Assembly: GCF_037975245.1 (NCBI RefSeq)
Contig: NC_092568.1
Coordinates: 10,441,501-10,505,500, forward strand
Origin: Apostichopus japonicus
Taxonomy: Eukaryota; Echinodermata; Holothuroidea; Aspidochirotida; Stichopodidae
Direction: 5' to 3'
Length of the DNA stretch: 64,000 bases
Part shown: positions 12,401 through 28,200 of the stretch, piece by piece
Layout: the number at the start of each line of letters is the position of its first letter
Numbering within the stretch: the stretch's first letter is position 1
Notes under the pieces: model-generated
What the model saw: only the letters and a program-made list of their open reading frames with translations
Databases searched by the model: none
Told to the model about the DNA's origin: nothing
Made by a program: the position numbers and the translations under genes

Positions 12401-15400
12401 AGGGAGATAAAGCTTGAGAAGTGAAAGGGATAAACAGTCATAGAAAATATGTTTTCCATGAGTAATAACAAATTGAAAATTGAAAGAGATAAACCGTCAT
12501 AGATAATATGTTTTCCATGAGTAATGACAAAACTAGGGAGATAAAGCTTGAGAAGTGAAAGGGATAAACCGTCATAGATTATATGTTTTCCATGAGAAAT
12601 GACAAAACTTGGGAGATAAATGGTCAAAGGTGGATAGTTTTTGCCCAATTTCATCTTTCCTGGGGAGGTATTGGCGAGCTGAAATGTTGAACATCTTGTG
12701 TTTACTAGTTCCTGGAGTTGTATACTGTATACTGATTAAACCTATTGTACTTGGTATTTACTTCATAACACCCATTACTGAAGGTATACCATTCCCCAAA
12801 CGCGTATAGAAAATACCTCTTTACTTAATTCCTGCTGGAAGCCGGTATGAGTACCTACACAGGTATCTATGCCGACTGAATACTAACACTGACTTTAACT
12901 TGAAATGATATTCAGTACTCACTTTATAGAGTTACCTGTAACTCCAGTAATCACAGTCATAATCACAGACAAGAAATTATGTCATCTGCTGCATGTTATA
13001 TCTCTGCTAATGGTTCAGTACGGTTCCATCAGATTGTGAGACACTTAGTGCAGACCTTAAAAGCATTGCGATCAAACAGCTTCCAGTCAATAGAGAAGCA
13101 CTACGTATATAAAGTTCCAATAATGTAATAATTCTTTTCTCAGCTAATGGTCTCATCCTGGGAGGATGGGTTTGCCAGGTCTGGAGCAGCCTCCCAGTAT
13201 TTATTTAAGTAATTAACGACTAAAGCTTTCTGATTATTTTGCTTGTCTGCCTACCCTTACCAATAACAAATAAAATAAAAAAAAGTTAATAGTGGTTTAG
13301 TGGGTAAACATTTTTTTTTGGCTTAACCTGCAGGAGCCCTGCTTTGCACGGCTCGATCAGGCTCGTCCCACTCTGACCACCAATCTTTTCTTTGCAGAAC
13401 CTGAAAATGCCAAACCGGAGAAGTACACCTCGCCCAGTCGTAGGCAGCAGTCCTCCCCGAGGCAAAATAGCAGCCCTTCTCACGCTCCCGAGTCTCCCTC
13501 AAAAGGTTTACGATCGAGACGACTTCTGCCACCGACACCGGGTAACAAGAAGAGAATCTTGGACGAGAGGTCACCTCCGTTAAGTCCCGAACCCAAGAGC
13601 GAACCGTACATGACGTCCTCGAAGAGAGTGTTCTCGTTTCCACCGGTTCGAGGCCTCCCGGCCAGCGATTACAGGAATATGAGCAAATCCTCTACAAAGT
13701 TATCCGTGGAGGACACGGAATGCTTGGACACTGAAATTCTATTAAAGGACACAGAGACTTACATGCACAATCTGGAAGAGAGGATGAAAAATCGGAAAAT
13801 GGTGCCGGAGGAGAAGGTGGAGGTGGCTTTCAGAGCAGAGCCGGACTCGGACGAGGAAGAGCTCGACACTTCAGAGGCGTTTGAAACTAGATCCAATGTT
13901 GAATATGTAACGCCAGATCCGCCCACCACGAATAATAATGCAACCGTAACGTCTAAAAAGGGTCGGACTTCACCGAGCCCCAAACAGGCCGCTGGTAGGT
14001 GGTCCCGATTGTCAACCCCAAATAAACATAAAGTCACAACGGAGCAAGAGAAAGCTCCTCCAAGTAAAACAGTAGAGACCAAGTCGTCCAACTTTGAGAG
14101 AAACACTTTTCGCACGTCCTCCTTGCCCGATAAGAAATCCACCACCACCAAAAAGAAAAAAGAGGCTACTACGGTGGCCCCAGTCAAGCCAAAGCAGAGC
14201 GTACTCCAGCCCAGACAGACGCGCAGTACGCTGTTGAGGAAATCAAGGTTCACTGGCAGCTCGGGAAACATCAGCGATGTCAGTCCGGCATCGAGCATGT
14301 CGGATCTCAGCTCGTCGAGAGCGTCAGTGTCCTCGGTGAGAAAGAAGAGTCTTCCCAGCTTAAGTCGGGACAAAGTCAGCTGTTCCGATTCGGACGTAAC
14401 TATCTACACGACAAGAAAGCAACTCAAGAAAGGCCAGAAGACCGCTGTCGGTAAGACCGACACAAAACCGGGGAGCAAGGAGGCGGCGATAGGGAATCGA
14501 GGGAGGAGTAACTCGGCGGGGGAACACTCGCTCAAAACCCCTCCTCAAAACAACTCAAAGAAAAAAGTAAAGACGCCGAGCAGTGCAGGAACCTCGCGGA
14601 ACGCAGTTGGTGCTCTGAACTCGCGGAACGCCGCCGGCTCAGGTAACCTGAGGAATGCGGCCAGCTCTGGGACCTCTCGTAGTACGGCCAGCCTCGTGAA
14701 TTCCAGGAATAGCTCCAGCCCGAGTTCGTCTCTCGAGGCTTACATCCATTCAGTGAGAGAGAGAAAAACTGAGAATCATTTATCGCCTGTCTCGACAAAA
14801 TCAAAGCCCAAGAGACAAACAGGTGAAAAACCTGCCTCGAAGAAACAGGTTGATCTACAGGAAACAGAGAAGGTCGAACCAGCCGTATCGCAGCAAACAG
14901 CGCCCTCGGTGCAATCGACGCATATTGTACAAAATCTGGATCATCTTTCGAAAGACGAGGTGAGTTTTGTTGCACCTACTCTTCTTTTGCATTGGATGTA
15001 TATTAATGTGTCACCATGTTGCTGTGGTCTAAGGATTTCAATACCATCTGCAATGGTCAAAGAGATCCCAACGGGTCCAAGAGATGGTTTAAGAAGGGGT
15101 TGCTTGCTCATCCGACAAGACTTGTTTTGTGTAGCGTAAGTAATGAAAACATATAGACTCACCAATTGAGAAACACAAAGGAAAAAGCTACTGAAGGGAG
15201 TACGAGGACTCTAACAGATATGTTTGTACATCAGCTGGACTATAAACAATTAGTTCTGTCGTTTTACAAACTTTAGAGTCATCCAGTGAATAACCTGTCA
15301 TATGGAAGGAAAAAATCAGTTACGTTACATGTTAATAGCCTTGAAAACTGCATGTAGTTTGTAGCATTCTGCTACTCAAAGCAACATAGAGTAGAAGACT

Positions 15401-16185
15401 AGGCCCGAAAATCCTAACAGGTTATTAGTGTACAGTTTCGATAACTATGCCCTTTGTATTCAGTTTATACTAAAGCAGCATATAGTGTAGAAGATTAGGC
15501 CTTATCATCCTAACATAGTCTACTAGTGTAGTTTTGACTATTATCCCATAGTATCCAGGTATTTAAAGCAGTTTAGTGTTGGAAACTAACATTCTCTCCA
15601 TTTAACTCTTGTCATCTCATCTTTCAATCATCCAGCTTATATTTTATCTTGTGGTAAGTTAGTTGTGGCAATGTTTTGGAAGATTTGAATAATTTATCCC
15701 GGCATGACTGTCAAGTGACTACTGTATATCCCTGTTTTAGTTGTGTATACCCTGCTACTTACAATACATATATATGGTTGAAGTTCTTAAATCACTGTTT
15801 GGTTGTTGTGGTTCCATATGTCACCATGCATCTGTTGTGAATATGTTTGCAAATTTTGGTTTCGGAAGTGATTTATTTGTCACATTTACTTTGTTATGAG
15901 TTTGTGTCAGGGAGTGATTTATATCTGAAATCTTAACATAGAAAAAATAATCTCTAGTGCTACAGAAATGCAAAATTTGCTTACAGTGACAGTAGCAACA
16001 CTTTGTGCACAGTAAATAGGGTATTTCACACCACTGTATGAACTTATTGTTGTAATAAAGTATCTCTTCACAAAGTTTTAAAAATTTAAAACAAAGTAGT
16101 CGGTGCAAACTTAGGTTAATCCCTGTGTTATGTATACATGATATACACATATATCTCTATATATATATATCTATATATATATATT

Positions 16186-16262
<77 letters not shown>

Positions 16263-19200
16263 GCATGGGTTGGCAACACAGAAAGGAAAGGAAAAGGGAG
16301 AAAAGAAAATGAAAGGTATGGAGAGGAGAGGAATGGAAGGCGAGGAAAGGAAACAAAAAGTAAGATTTGCTTTATGAACAAAACCTGCTAGGTTATCTAA
16401 TAGCCTGTTTAAAAGCTGCATTTAGTGTTGAATTTATCACAGATCATGGCAATACTTTAAGGTATTAGATCATTAAAAAGGAACGATAAAATAACTGAAA
16501 ACATTTGTTAATTTAAACTTCAAATAAAGTAGTCCAATAAACAGTAATCAGGAGATAATCACAAAGGTTTGCACATGGAAAATAAAATGCATGAATGTTA
16601 CATTTTTGTAAGGACAAACAATTTTCCCTGTCTGAAATTAAGCGGTCTAATTAAAACCAGTCAGTTTGGAAGCAACCAAGTGAGTGTAATCTAAAAGATT
16701 TTAGTTACATTGAGGTGTTTCCAATTTATTAAAATAGCTTGGTAATTATATATTGATACCAAGTCAGTACACCCCAAGAGAGAATGAACTCATCATAAGA
16801 TATTTACATCTAAGCTACCTGCAGGAGGTCTATCTCATCAATAATTGACTCAGCTGGACTGTTTTTATTGTTTCAATCATTGTCTGGCGACCATCACTGG
16901 TTATGATCTAGTCAGTTTTATTAATTTAGTCCCGGTAGCTTCTTAATTTGCATTTCGCTTTTCGTGGCATGCAGTCTGTGATTACAAAACTCGCAGTCAA
17001 GAGGGTGCAAGCGTGTACAAGACAAATATCGAAAATACAAAAATAGATGTCATTGTTCAATCCATTCGTCACACAGTTCTGTAGGATTTATAGAAAAATT
17101 GCTACTTTTAACCCAATTCTAATTCTGATTTTTGGATACATACATTGTATGTGGTGGGAAAAAAGGCGAGGCAAGGCAAAAGCGTTTCCATCCAAAAAGT
17201 ATGCCAGGAATGATACAGTATGTGCAGATGGCGCAAAAGTATACACTTAACAGTGTTTACTAAGAAATTCCATATAGTTAAGTGGGTTTGACTACTCGTT
17301 ATTTGATATAATCAATTCCAATTGATACGTAACTGTTGAGCTGCTCGTTCCAGAGGTCTGCTGTAGTTTTCGTAGATGTATTTCTCGAGTGTTAGGAAAC
17401 CAACAGAGAAACTGATTGAAACCATATCCATGTGGTGAATTTGGATGAACACTGGGTTTATTATCTCGCCTGCTCTATTCGATAAAAGTGTTCGGGATAT
17501 AACGAGGCAGGTGTATGACTGTCACATCCATTCCCTCTCACGATGAGCGAGAGTTTGCCTCAGCGTCTGACCACTAAAGTCTGTCGTGCTCAAGGACATT
17601 GAAATTGTCTTGTTACTTTTTCTAAACTGGGTTATTAGTACCAGGAGAATATCTTTCTGATTGACAGTGTAGCAAATATGAGTAATAGACTCCTCATTGC
17701 TGGAATGACTCATACTGTGTGTAATACTGTGTGTGTGTACCCATGTACTGTATAGCCTACATGTGAACAACACATTAAGATTGTATACCATATACCAAGT
17801 GTTCAGTGTACTGTACTGTCTGTATGTTTAACAGGGTGTGTGCAAACTGGACAATCTAAGAACTGACTCCCGAACTGCATGGATGTGGTAAAGATGTGAT
17901 CTGCATAATATTTTATGTACACCAAAACGTAAGAAAGGAATTTAACAACAGGAGATGGACACAGAAAACTCTACACATCTCCATCACACATAGTTAAATT
18001 TACCTTTATATACAGTACAGTACATCTAATACGCATCATGAATGGAATAGTATAAAGTATCAATGAAATATGTATACATGCAATATAATACACCCTTATT
18101 TGTATGCAACGATACATATAGCACAGTATATGGACACTGAGTTATGTAAACATTACATGCATTACATACATACACACACGCATACATGATACTGTATGTA
18201 TGTACAGTAGAACCAAATGTAATATGGACGCTTGGGATGCTATACCTACAGTAGTATGAGCAAAGATGTTATGCACCATGAGCAATGTGTACAGTACTGT
18301 ACATTAGAGAGACTACCATTTTTGTGAAGGTTAATCGCAGACGTTCTGATAATTGTGCATTTAACTACAGTTTATAGACAAGCCAATGGCTTTCCATGTT
18401 TAGATAGTGTGTACATGCTTATTACAGACAATGTTACAAGGAATATTAATGTCAACTTGCATGATTGAGCCATTAATGTTGACATTGCTTAGATCTGAAG
18501 TTGTTTCTTTGTACAGCTGTGCGCCTGAAAATGTCATAAAGTATGGAACCTGCGTTTCCATCTGTATGCAGTGTATCTAGTGCTTTTGTGTAGTTAATAT
18601 CATGTAACTTTTTAATGTTCTGCAGTGGCTGCTCATGCATGTGACTTTTATTGGCTATGTAAATATATATATGTATGTATTGTGGTGCTTATACAATATG
18701 GGATATTGTTGTGATATCAATATGGCATGCTTTGGATCTGACTGCTATGAGTTTACAGGGTCTGTTAGAGAGCATGGAGTCAATGTTCCCTGAAACTAAT
18801 TATGATAAATAACAAAGAACTACATCTCATATTAAAAGAAGTGAAATGTTAAAAACTGTCAAAATATGTCAAAAAAAGTATTAAAAATTTCAAAAATTAT
18901 GCCTACATGTATTATACACAAAAGATCTCACAATTAAAAAGAACTAAGTTCTGTAGTTCCAGTGACAGCACTTTTGCAAATTGTGTGAAAAACTGTTCAA
19001 AGTCAATTCAGTAGAGACATTTCAATAGCTTGCTGTGCTAACTGTCATTGAAACCCAACTCTGGATTCTGCATAAATGAAGATTTTGTTACAGTCTCATT
19101 CATGTTTCAAATTATACTCCTCCTCTTCTTGACCGATCCTCCTCTTCTTGACCGATTCTCCCACTCTTCACCATCCTCACTTATTTCCCTTCCTTTTCGT

Positions 19201-22200
19201 ATTTACATCAGCAAAATATAAGGAACACGATTATTGATAGAACTCGCTCTACATTTTTCTGGATAACTTGAAAGTGAAAGAAGTTTTAAACAGAATTGCT
19301 AGGAAGGAATTTACAACTTTTTTAAAAAAGAGGAATATAATATGATATTATCTTTATTTTACAGAAAACTGTGGATGATGTTCTAGGAGAAGATGTTTTC
19401 CATCTCCATTCTGGTCTCCCACCGAGAGAACTGAAGCAACAGTTCCATGGAAGGCTGGCATCAAGATTGCATAGGTCTTCCTCGTTAGACCTACAAGGTG
19501 AGTCAGTCAGTCTCTTTAGCACAAAGTCTCAGGTACAGTTAGATCTCAAATAAATGTGGTTGGCTGTATTAAACTTTTATATATTAAGGAGAATGCAAGC
19601 CCAACATGCAATCATGATTTATTTTAGTGACAAAGCTGCTCTTTGATGATCAACTCGGTAAAATTCCTCTGCAAAATCTTTTCCATTTAAAAATATATAT
19701 CAGGATTTTGATGCAAGACAAGTCTTCCAAAGGACCACACAGACTCAATAGATCTTCAAATGTCTGCAAAACTGTTTCCTTTGGTAGAAGTTTTAGAAAT
19801 GAATATGGGTTAAACTGATACAAACATGGTGGATTAATAGCAGTGCTCACTTGTCTTGTTGACAATATGAACCAGAAAACACATAGATTGCAATATATTT
19901 CGCCTTCTGGCTGCACTATCAATACATGAATATGTCATTGATTATCTTGGAAAAAGTAATTGATCCCCAACATGGCTTCTCATCTGTAACAGTTTGCAAA
20001 CAATGACAAAACACAAAAAAAAAAACAACAGCAAAGAAACACATGATGTTATCCGACTGTTGCATAACATCATGTGAGTTATATAAATAAAGAATTGCCT
20101 TTCAGCCAGGATGGTCTCAGTATTTATACAGAAATCTCTGGAGGAGGAAATTAAAATTACTTCCCGAAAACAAGTTGCTTTCATATATATCGGGAATAAT
20201 AACCATTGAACAGTTTTGCAGTGAGGGCATTAAAGTCATCATGAATGGAGTAAATATTTTCACATGTGATATGTCAGTTTGTAGTTGTAAAGTGTGTTAA
20301 TAGGTCGCCTAGTTTATAATGTGAGCTACAGCCTCATTGCTTTGAGTATTGCCTCTGCTGTCCCCCTCCCCCCCCCCCTTGCCCTTACTACCACCTGTAA
20401 GTTATCAAACTGTACCACATACTATTCTGTATAGTAGCCAAATTTGAAGTTCAAAATTGTCCAATTTCCATCCGACTATTTAACCTGTTTTGGGTTTTTT
20501 TTTTACCTCTGGAGATCAAAGTATCCCAAACCTCTAAGTTGTATACTTTAAGTTACAACTTACTCTGGCCTTTGCAGTTAGATAAACAGTTGGTTTAACA
20601 GTTTGTTTCCCTCTGAAGTTGTAAGTTGCCAGAGTGCAAGAAAATTAAAATAGGGACCTCACCTACTGTAATATTTGTTCCTGCAAAAACAATAAGATTT
20701 GATACCTCCATAAACAGCTGAAAGAAGCAAGTTTTTTTAACAAAATTCCAAGTCCCTGTATTTGCCATCAGTCTCTGTAATAATAGCTTCGGCAGTTAAA
20801 ACTAACGATCGCAGGGATTAGTAGCCTCGGTGACCGTCCTTGAATTTTAAATGATCTGTTCAGTGAGCCTATCTGCTAAAAAGAATTGTCTTTCTTTCCA
20901 GACGAATATCCCAAGGACCTCACTTACGACAGGAAAAGTTCTCACCACAGACGGCCTGGAAACACCGCTGGTAAACGATTACACGGGGGTAAACCAGAGG
21001 TACGTGTGACGTTTATGAACCAGTAACAGTCTTGTCTGGTCTGGTGGGACAATTTTGGGATAATCTTTTTTCAAGTTGTATGAGTCTTTTGAATCTATTT
21101 GAATTTTATCCGTTTTAATGACCATTCCCCAACTGGAGAAAATACAACCTTAGGTGCAGATTTGGTGACGCAGTTCATTAAAAAGTGATTTATGATACAT
21201 GATGGGAGAGTTATAAATGTCTTGTGCTGCTACTACCTGCGGGTTCACATCAGTACCATTTTTAGTGAAGTAACTACCCTTTTAAGTTCGTTGTGAAGAA
21301 ATTTGATGGGAACAAATTTAGTATAAATGGAGACCTGTTCTGTAGTTGTGTTTGCCAGTTTTTACACAAATTTGTGTTATACAATTTTAACAATCATAGA
21401 AATCAGTTTATTTTGCAATCACTTGCCTATCCTTGTAATAATAGTGTTAGAAAGAATTAAAATTCCAGTCAAGATCCTGTTATGGAATGTTTCACTTTCG
21501 TAACCACAGCAACTGCTAGTAAAGAGCAAATTGTCAAATTATCATCCCTTCAATTCAAATGTTTCAATTATTATTGGCCTGCTATTGTAATGTGAGTGTT
21601 CTAACTGTCCCAATACCCTGTTTGATAGTAGGTGAACTGCAAAATGTGCGTTTCACTGATTTATTGTTGACAAATTTCTTCGTACTCGGTGTACGGACAA
21701 CTACACAGTTCTCTATTGGAACTGACTTCATCAGTGATTGTTAACACATGTATGTTAAATTTGTGTATTAAATGAACAGTGGATAACTCTCTGGGCAATT
21801 GATAATCAAATTTGAAGAAAAAAAATGAAACATCCTTTTAGCTAGAACAGGATAGAAAGCTGAAGTCCTTTCACTGTTGCTGAATCGCAATACTGCTAGA
21901 GATCCCCATCGACTGAGGACTGGATAACTTGGTCGGTAAACTTTGTGTACAGGACTTGTAACCTGAGGACACTGTTCAAAATCTCATTCCTTCACTCTTT
22001 TCAAACCTGTAACATTTGTGTAAATACTACATACTTTTTTAAATCTAACTCCCAATCTTCTTTAACCATTTGACGACTTAATCCATGAAGCATACCGCAG
22101 TGGTGAGTATTCAACACTCTTGTGTCTACTGTGCATCTCAGTACCATCCTCCTCTGCCCTAGTTACTTAATTTGCATGTTAGGCTACCATAACTTAGGTT

Positions 22201-25200
22201 CTGTGCTTCCCATCTGTCATGTTGTCTTACAGTGTTCCATGGTTTGTTTGGCTTTTGCTGAAATGAATGATGAATGTGTTCTTCATGAATGTCATCAAAA
22301 GCACACCCATTTTTGCAATTTTTAAGGAGGGGGTTGGGGATTGGGGGGGGGGTAGTAAAGTATGGCTAATGGTTTTACTGAATTTCAGTATAAATTATGG
22401 TGAGAGAAATATACATAATACTGACAGTGTCAAACAAAATCTATTTTGTAAATTCTGTTGCAAAAATAAAGTGAAAATCTTTTGTCAAGATATTGCATGG
22501 TACAAAGTAAACATATTACAATAAAGCTTAAAAGAAGATAATAACAAAACAAGGGGATTTATTCCTTATTTTTCTCTGAAGATATAGACCTGTGAAGTCA
22601 AATAAAGACACAATTGTTGGTTCTCACATAAAGTAAGAACTTAGCGAATAATAGAGTAAAAATATGCCTTGTAACTGGGCACTAAATAATCACGCTGAAT
22701 ATGCCTTGTAACTGGGCACTGCGAATCAAACATGCTGAATCCTCCTTTAAGGTTTTGTGTTGTTCTGGTTTTGATCGGGTGTTTTAACACCTCACAGTTA
22801 ACAAATATTTTAAGCCCGTAAGGGCTTCCTTAGATGACAGTATACCAACATAAACCCTGTATGTAGCAGCAATTATGATAAAACAAGGTTTTGCTCAGTA
22901 GATGTGTGGTTTTGTCAAAACTTGGAATAATGACAGAGGCTCTTAATTTGTAATGTGGAAATTAAAGCAAAGTTATTAAAAAACTTGGAATTTCTATTGA
23001 GACTTGGGCCCCTGGTTCACTCAGGTTTTAAGTGTAAGCAGGGTCCACTTGAGTGTAGTCAGAGACCATCCGATCAATACTTTTCTATAATCATCAGCTG
23101 AATGGAAGCACATGGTGTATGTGTGAGGCATGAAGACACTGCATTGAAGACTACAGAATGCAAACAAGCCCTAACTGGGGTATAATGTCTTCCTAAATAT
23201 GCTGTATCATAAACTGTTCCAATCATAACACTTACGATGAAAGTCATGTCATAAACAATCTGATGAATTCAGTGTTTGAGGGGGGGGGGAAGGTTGGTGT
23301 AAACAAAATATAAAATCAGGGTCCTTAACTGTGAAATTTAATTTCCAGCTGTATTGTACTGACAATATATGGCTTGTATTACAACCTCCTCCTTCCCTAG
23401 CCCCCCCATCCCCCTACCCGTTCCCACCCTCACCTGATACCAACTCAAAATCCTTGCAGTGTTTGTTGGAGAGTTTCTAAGAAAGTTCTGTCTGCTTGAC
23501 ATTGTAGTATTAGAAAGCCAAAAAGTGAATGATTCAAATCTGTACAACGTTATGCAGACAACATCGAACCCATAACAGGAGGTGATAGGCCTACCATGTA
23601 ATAGTAGAAATTAGCAATGAATGATACCATAATCAAAGAGCTAATAGAACCCAAGAGTTTCCTGTGCAAATATTGTGATCGGGTTAACATGCAATTAGGA
23701 CATCGGATTAGTCTGTTTAACGTTCAGTGGAAGCAATCAGACAGTACAGGTCTTGAACCGTTCACGGGCAGTCATGCAGCCTAAGGGTAAGACAGGCAAC
23801 CGACAAAATGCAGCTTGCAGGTAATAACGTCCTATGATGATATGATAGCACTAACCCCAATGGGGAAGAATGTATCTAGTTATGCCTTAGGAAAGTATCC
23901 TGTTTACATTAACCAAAGTGCTACACAAATTCCATGAAAATAGGAAAACTTTTTGTTCACTTTATGAGATTTCTCTCTCAAAGTAACTTACGATAAAAAT
24001 GAAAGACACATACAATTAAATTTGGTACCTGACGTCTGTATGGTAAACACTCAATTATTCTCTGAGAAGCACTTGTTCATTCAAAGAAACATTGTTTTCT
24101 GATCACATGGTCATTGATTCTGAGTTGTATCAGGATGTCACAGGAAGTCATAAAACAGAGACTTGGTTATGCAGGTGAACCCAAATGCTACTTTAAAATT
24201 AAACCCTTTTGTCCGTGCAGGAAATAATTGGCTGCTTTTAATGTGATGAATGATCGTGCAAACATGTGACATTAAAGTCTCTACGTGACAGGATTAGGGT
24301 ATTTATGGTATAGTGGTAGTAGTCTCGGTAACACACTGTGTTTTTACTACTGTAGGTATTCAAAGAGAATCACAAAAACACTATATAATACTTTGTGTTC
24401 AGAAAGCATTGTAGGCTACAAGTTATGTTTCTTTGAAATTAAAGCTTCAGGGACAAAAAAAGGTATAAAAATATATTACAATTTCCCTCATGCATCATTT
24501 TTTTTTATGTTTCGAAGGATCAGCAAAATACAGGAAATACTTCAAACGCTAGATGTAGTGATAAACTATTAAAGAAATGAATAGATAGGCAGCATGGTCA
24601 AATAGTTTAGTTTCGTAAGTACTATAAAAATTAAGTTAAAACAAAGAATAGGAATGTAAAACCATAACAATATAAAAAAGAGAAATATGTTACTGATGAA
24701 CATGGCAAATAAATAGCAAAAGCTGCATTTATAGTGATTCCTCAGTTAAATTACATGAAGGGAAATATAAAATGTCCAACACTTTTGGGAATCTAAGAAA
24801 AAGAAGAAGAATCATGTTATCTTTCGAATTTATTAATCAGAGGGCAGTGTCCACAAGTGGAGTTCAGAGCCATAGGTAAACAAGACATCAACAGCTCTAG
24901 TGGAGCCTGTATCATTCAAACCTGTCATTTATCAACTGTTTTGGAACTTACGTTTGTGCCTTGTTCGCCATTAATGTTGCCATTATGCAAAAAAATCATT
25001 CTGCAGAGCGGTCAGAGGGTAAAAACATTGTCCCTGATAATCATGAATTTATAACCTTTTCTGAGGATTAATTTGATGGGATTGGCATATCAGATGTCAA
25101 CAGTTCCCTCAGAATTGACTGTTACACCTTGTGTGACTCAGTGTCGTGTTATCCCTTCACCCCTCGTCCGGGTATATATGTCATTATACTGTACAGTTCG

Positions 25201-28200
25201 TACCTCTTTACAAATTTGTTATACCTTTTCATTATATGAACATGTTCCATGGTTGTGGCCCAACTTTCTTTTCCCATCTTTTTTAATTATTTGGCTTGCT
25301 TGCTTCTTTGAAACTTTTTCTTAAATTTTGTCTTTTTGTGTTGCCTCTTGTGAAACGATTTGTACAGTATTCCAGTGCCCTTAGATGCCCTTTTCCCTTT
25401 CTCATACCTTGGCTATGTATATATATGTGCTTCATGATGCCTTGGTTTATGTACCCTGTTCTCTTTAATATTGTTCGCATGCATTTATTTTGAAGTTACA
25501 TGTCATTTAGCCTGAAGTGTGTCTACTTGTAAGAAGTGAAGCATTACCTGAGCTTCGGGGGGGGGGGGGGGGGGGGGAGTTGAGTGAATTTAAGCAGGAA
25601 TGATTTCATAAAATGTTTTTCTGGTTGACTTCAAATTTTAGTTGTCATCGGCATCAAGTGTTGCTTCTAGACTACTGTAGGTACTTCAGTAGTTGAGTTC
25701 CCAATTTTCAAGCAAATATTTCATGTGCTTATGGTAGGTATGCAGTTATGCAGGCACTTACATTACTTCTAGGAGCACTTTTGGATGTAGTAGGAAGGGG
25801 ACTTGGTGTAATGCAACCAAATGGTTTATGAAACAAACCATTATGTGGTGTGGTTAATATGTGGTGGTTAATATGTGGTGGTTAATTTGTGGTGATTAAA
25901 GTGTGTTTTGTAAACGTAATCAATAACTTGAAACAGATCTTGTCACGTCCTTACCATCACACATTAAAGTCCAAAAGGAGGAGAGAGACATTTCTAGCCT
26001 ATTAATTTGCTGCCATTGCTCATATTTTCTGTCCATTGTCATAGAAGAAATTTGCACATGTAGGATAACGGTACTGTAAGTACATCATCATGGGTAGCTA
26101 CTTTTGGCTAAGTTCAACATTTCTTCTCTTGGTCACTTTTGGGGGGGATGGGGTGGGGGCAAGTTATGTACTGTTTTTGTATGTCAAATATATATCACAA
26201 AAGTTTTGTTTGTATGTTAACGTATAAACAATTGCATCTTGAGTGTGAAGTGAGAATCAAAACAGAAGAAAAAGACATACCATTAAAAGTGCGACATTGT
26301 TTGGCGACATAATTCAGATGTACAGTAAACAATAACAAACAAAGTATAGTTGAATACTCTTGTAGTACACTGTAAACAGTGGTTGGTGCATTGTCACTAT
26401 ACAGTACATCACTATTTACTTTACCAAATATACCGTTCCTGGGTATCTCTCCGTCGAGATAATACAATACGATGAAATAACTTAATAGTTCGTCATTCAA
26501 TTACAGCCAACTTACATGGTATCACAATTCTATTTACAAGAACAAAGCCCAAATGAAAACTCAAACAAAGTTTTATAATTTTTGAAGTGACAGTCAAACA
26601 GACGTGAGACGTGTACCCTTAGTCAGATTCAATGCATACCGTTTGCTTTAAACTATGTCTATTTCACTTAATATTCATGAGATTTTGTTTTAATTACCAT
26701 ATTACTATGGAAACTATTTTAAGCATCCATTATGGTTGATGTACCCTACATGTATTAAAAAAATAATATTCAACTATTGTCATATTACAGTAACTTCACA
26801 CATTTGACAGTTTGGAGGACATTATTGTAATAAAGCTGCATAATAAATATTTAATAAAGCATGTAGCTTTGCTTAAGAGGTAAAGTTCTTCTCCAATATA
26901 CAGTTTGTTTATTTTTATGTTATTTTTTTGGTCTTTTTTTTTTCATTTTGTAACAGTCGTTTGATGACCTGGTGCTCTCCTCTATCAACCATTTATCCAA
27001 GAAGCTGAAAGATTCCTCAGAACAACTTCTCATTCGACTCAAGTAAGTTAGACATTTTTCACAGAACGTACTTCTCACTTGAATCAAGTAAGTTAGACAT
27101 TTTCCACAGAACAACTTCTCACTCGGCTCAAGTAAGTTAGACAGTTTTGTCTCACATCATTGCATCTATCTTCCCTTGATTATCAGAACAGACTCAAGGG
27201 ATATGAAAGTTTGTATGTTTCCCTGTTATTCAAAATGTGACAGGTGTTAGGAGTGGTGGGGAGGGGGGAGGGGGCAGAGGACAAGCTTGATTGAGCTGCA
27301 GCATGGTGGATATAAAAAAGCAGAACAAATATGGGGGTTTACTAGAAGAAGGTGCAATGTAGATAAGCAAATTATTCAGATTGGAAGCATAAAGCACTAA
27401 ACAAGAACTAGCCAGATTAAAGGGAAGCTGACTTCACTGGTGAGGGGGGACTGCCCCAGCCCTGGCAAAACCACCCTTCCTGGAGTATTACTAACCACAT
27501 TATAAAAACAATGAAGTTATATATTAAAGACATGCATGTCACAGACTGCAGACTTTATTAGGCTTGCAGGGAGGATGATGATCAAGGGCTGATATAGGGA
27601 GAAAATTAAAGTTTGTGAACAAGAACACATACTGTACTGTAATGTGTGTACCCAACCACCAGCTCCCTCAGAGTGCTTCAACTAGACCTCTTCCAAGTTC
27701 ATCAACAAACCAAATAGTAAATATCCCGAGAGAAATTCTCAAAACACAACTATAGATGCACTAGTGATTAAGTTTCCCCAACAATTTCGTAAATTTGTTC
27801 CAGATAGATACGGAAGAGGGGGTTAAGACCTTTCGAATATATTTTACGTCTGGTCTGAATTCAAGTACAGAATGTCACGTTGTTGAATCATGGCTTTGAA
27901 ATGTCATTAGAGTTTAGCACAGGTTCTCACCTATTTCAATTAATGTGTAACAAGTAAATACGACTGCCATTTGAAGGCTATACTATTCTGTTTCTTGAAT
28001 GAACTTGTACAGTAGGAATTCCGTGCAATAGGAATAGCTGGATATAAAGTGAATCTAACTGTGAAATGGCTTTTATACGTGAGAGAAGTAGAGAATAAAG
28101 GAGAGTCAAGTACAGCCCGTCGTCGTTTCACACATAGTTTTCATTGTGCCTTGTTTTCATTCTCTTCCCGTTCTGATATACATCTTCAGTTCTAGTTCTT

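Noticed and set aside
13759-14975. Long minus-strand frames opposite the large CEP170-like exon
   Set aside because: They are shadows of the serine/lysine-rich coding strand and have no independent support.
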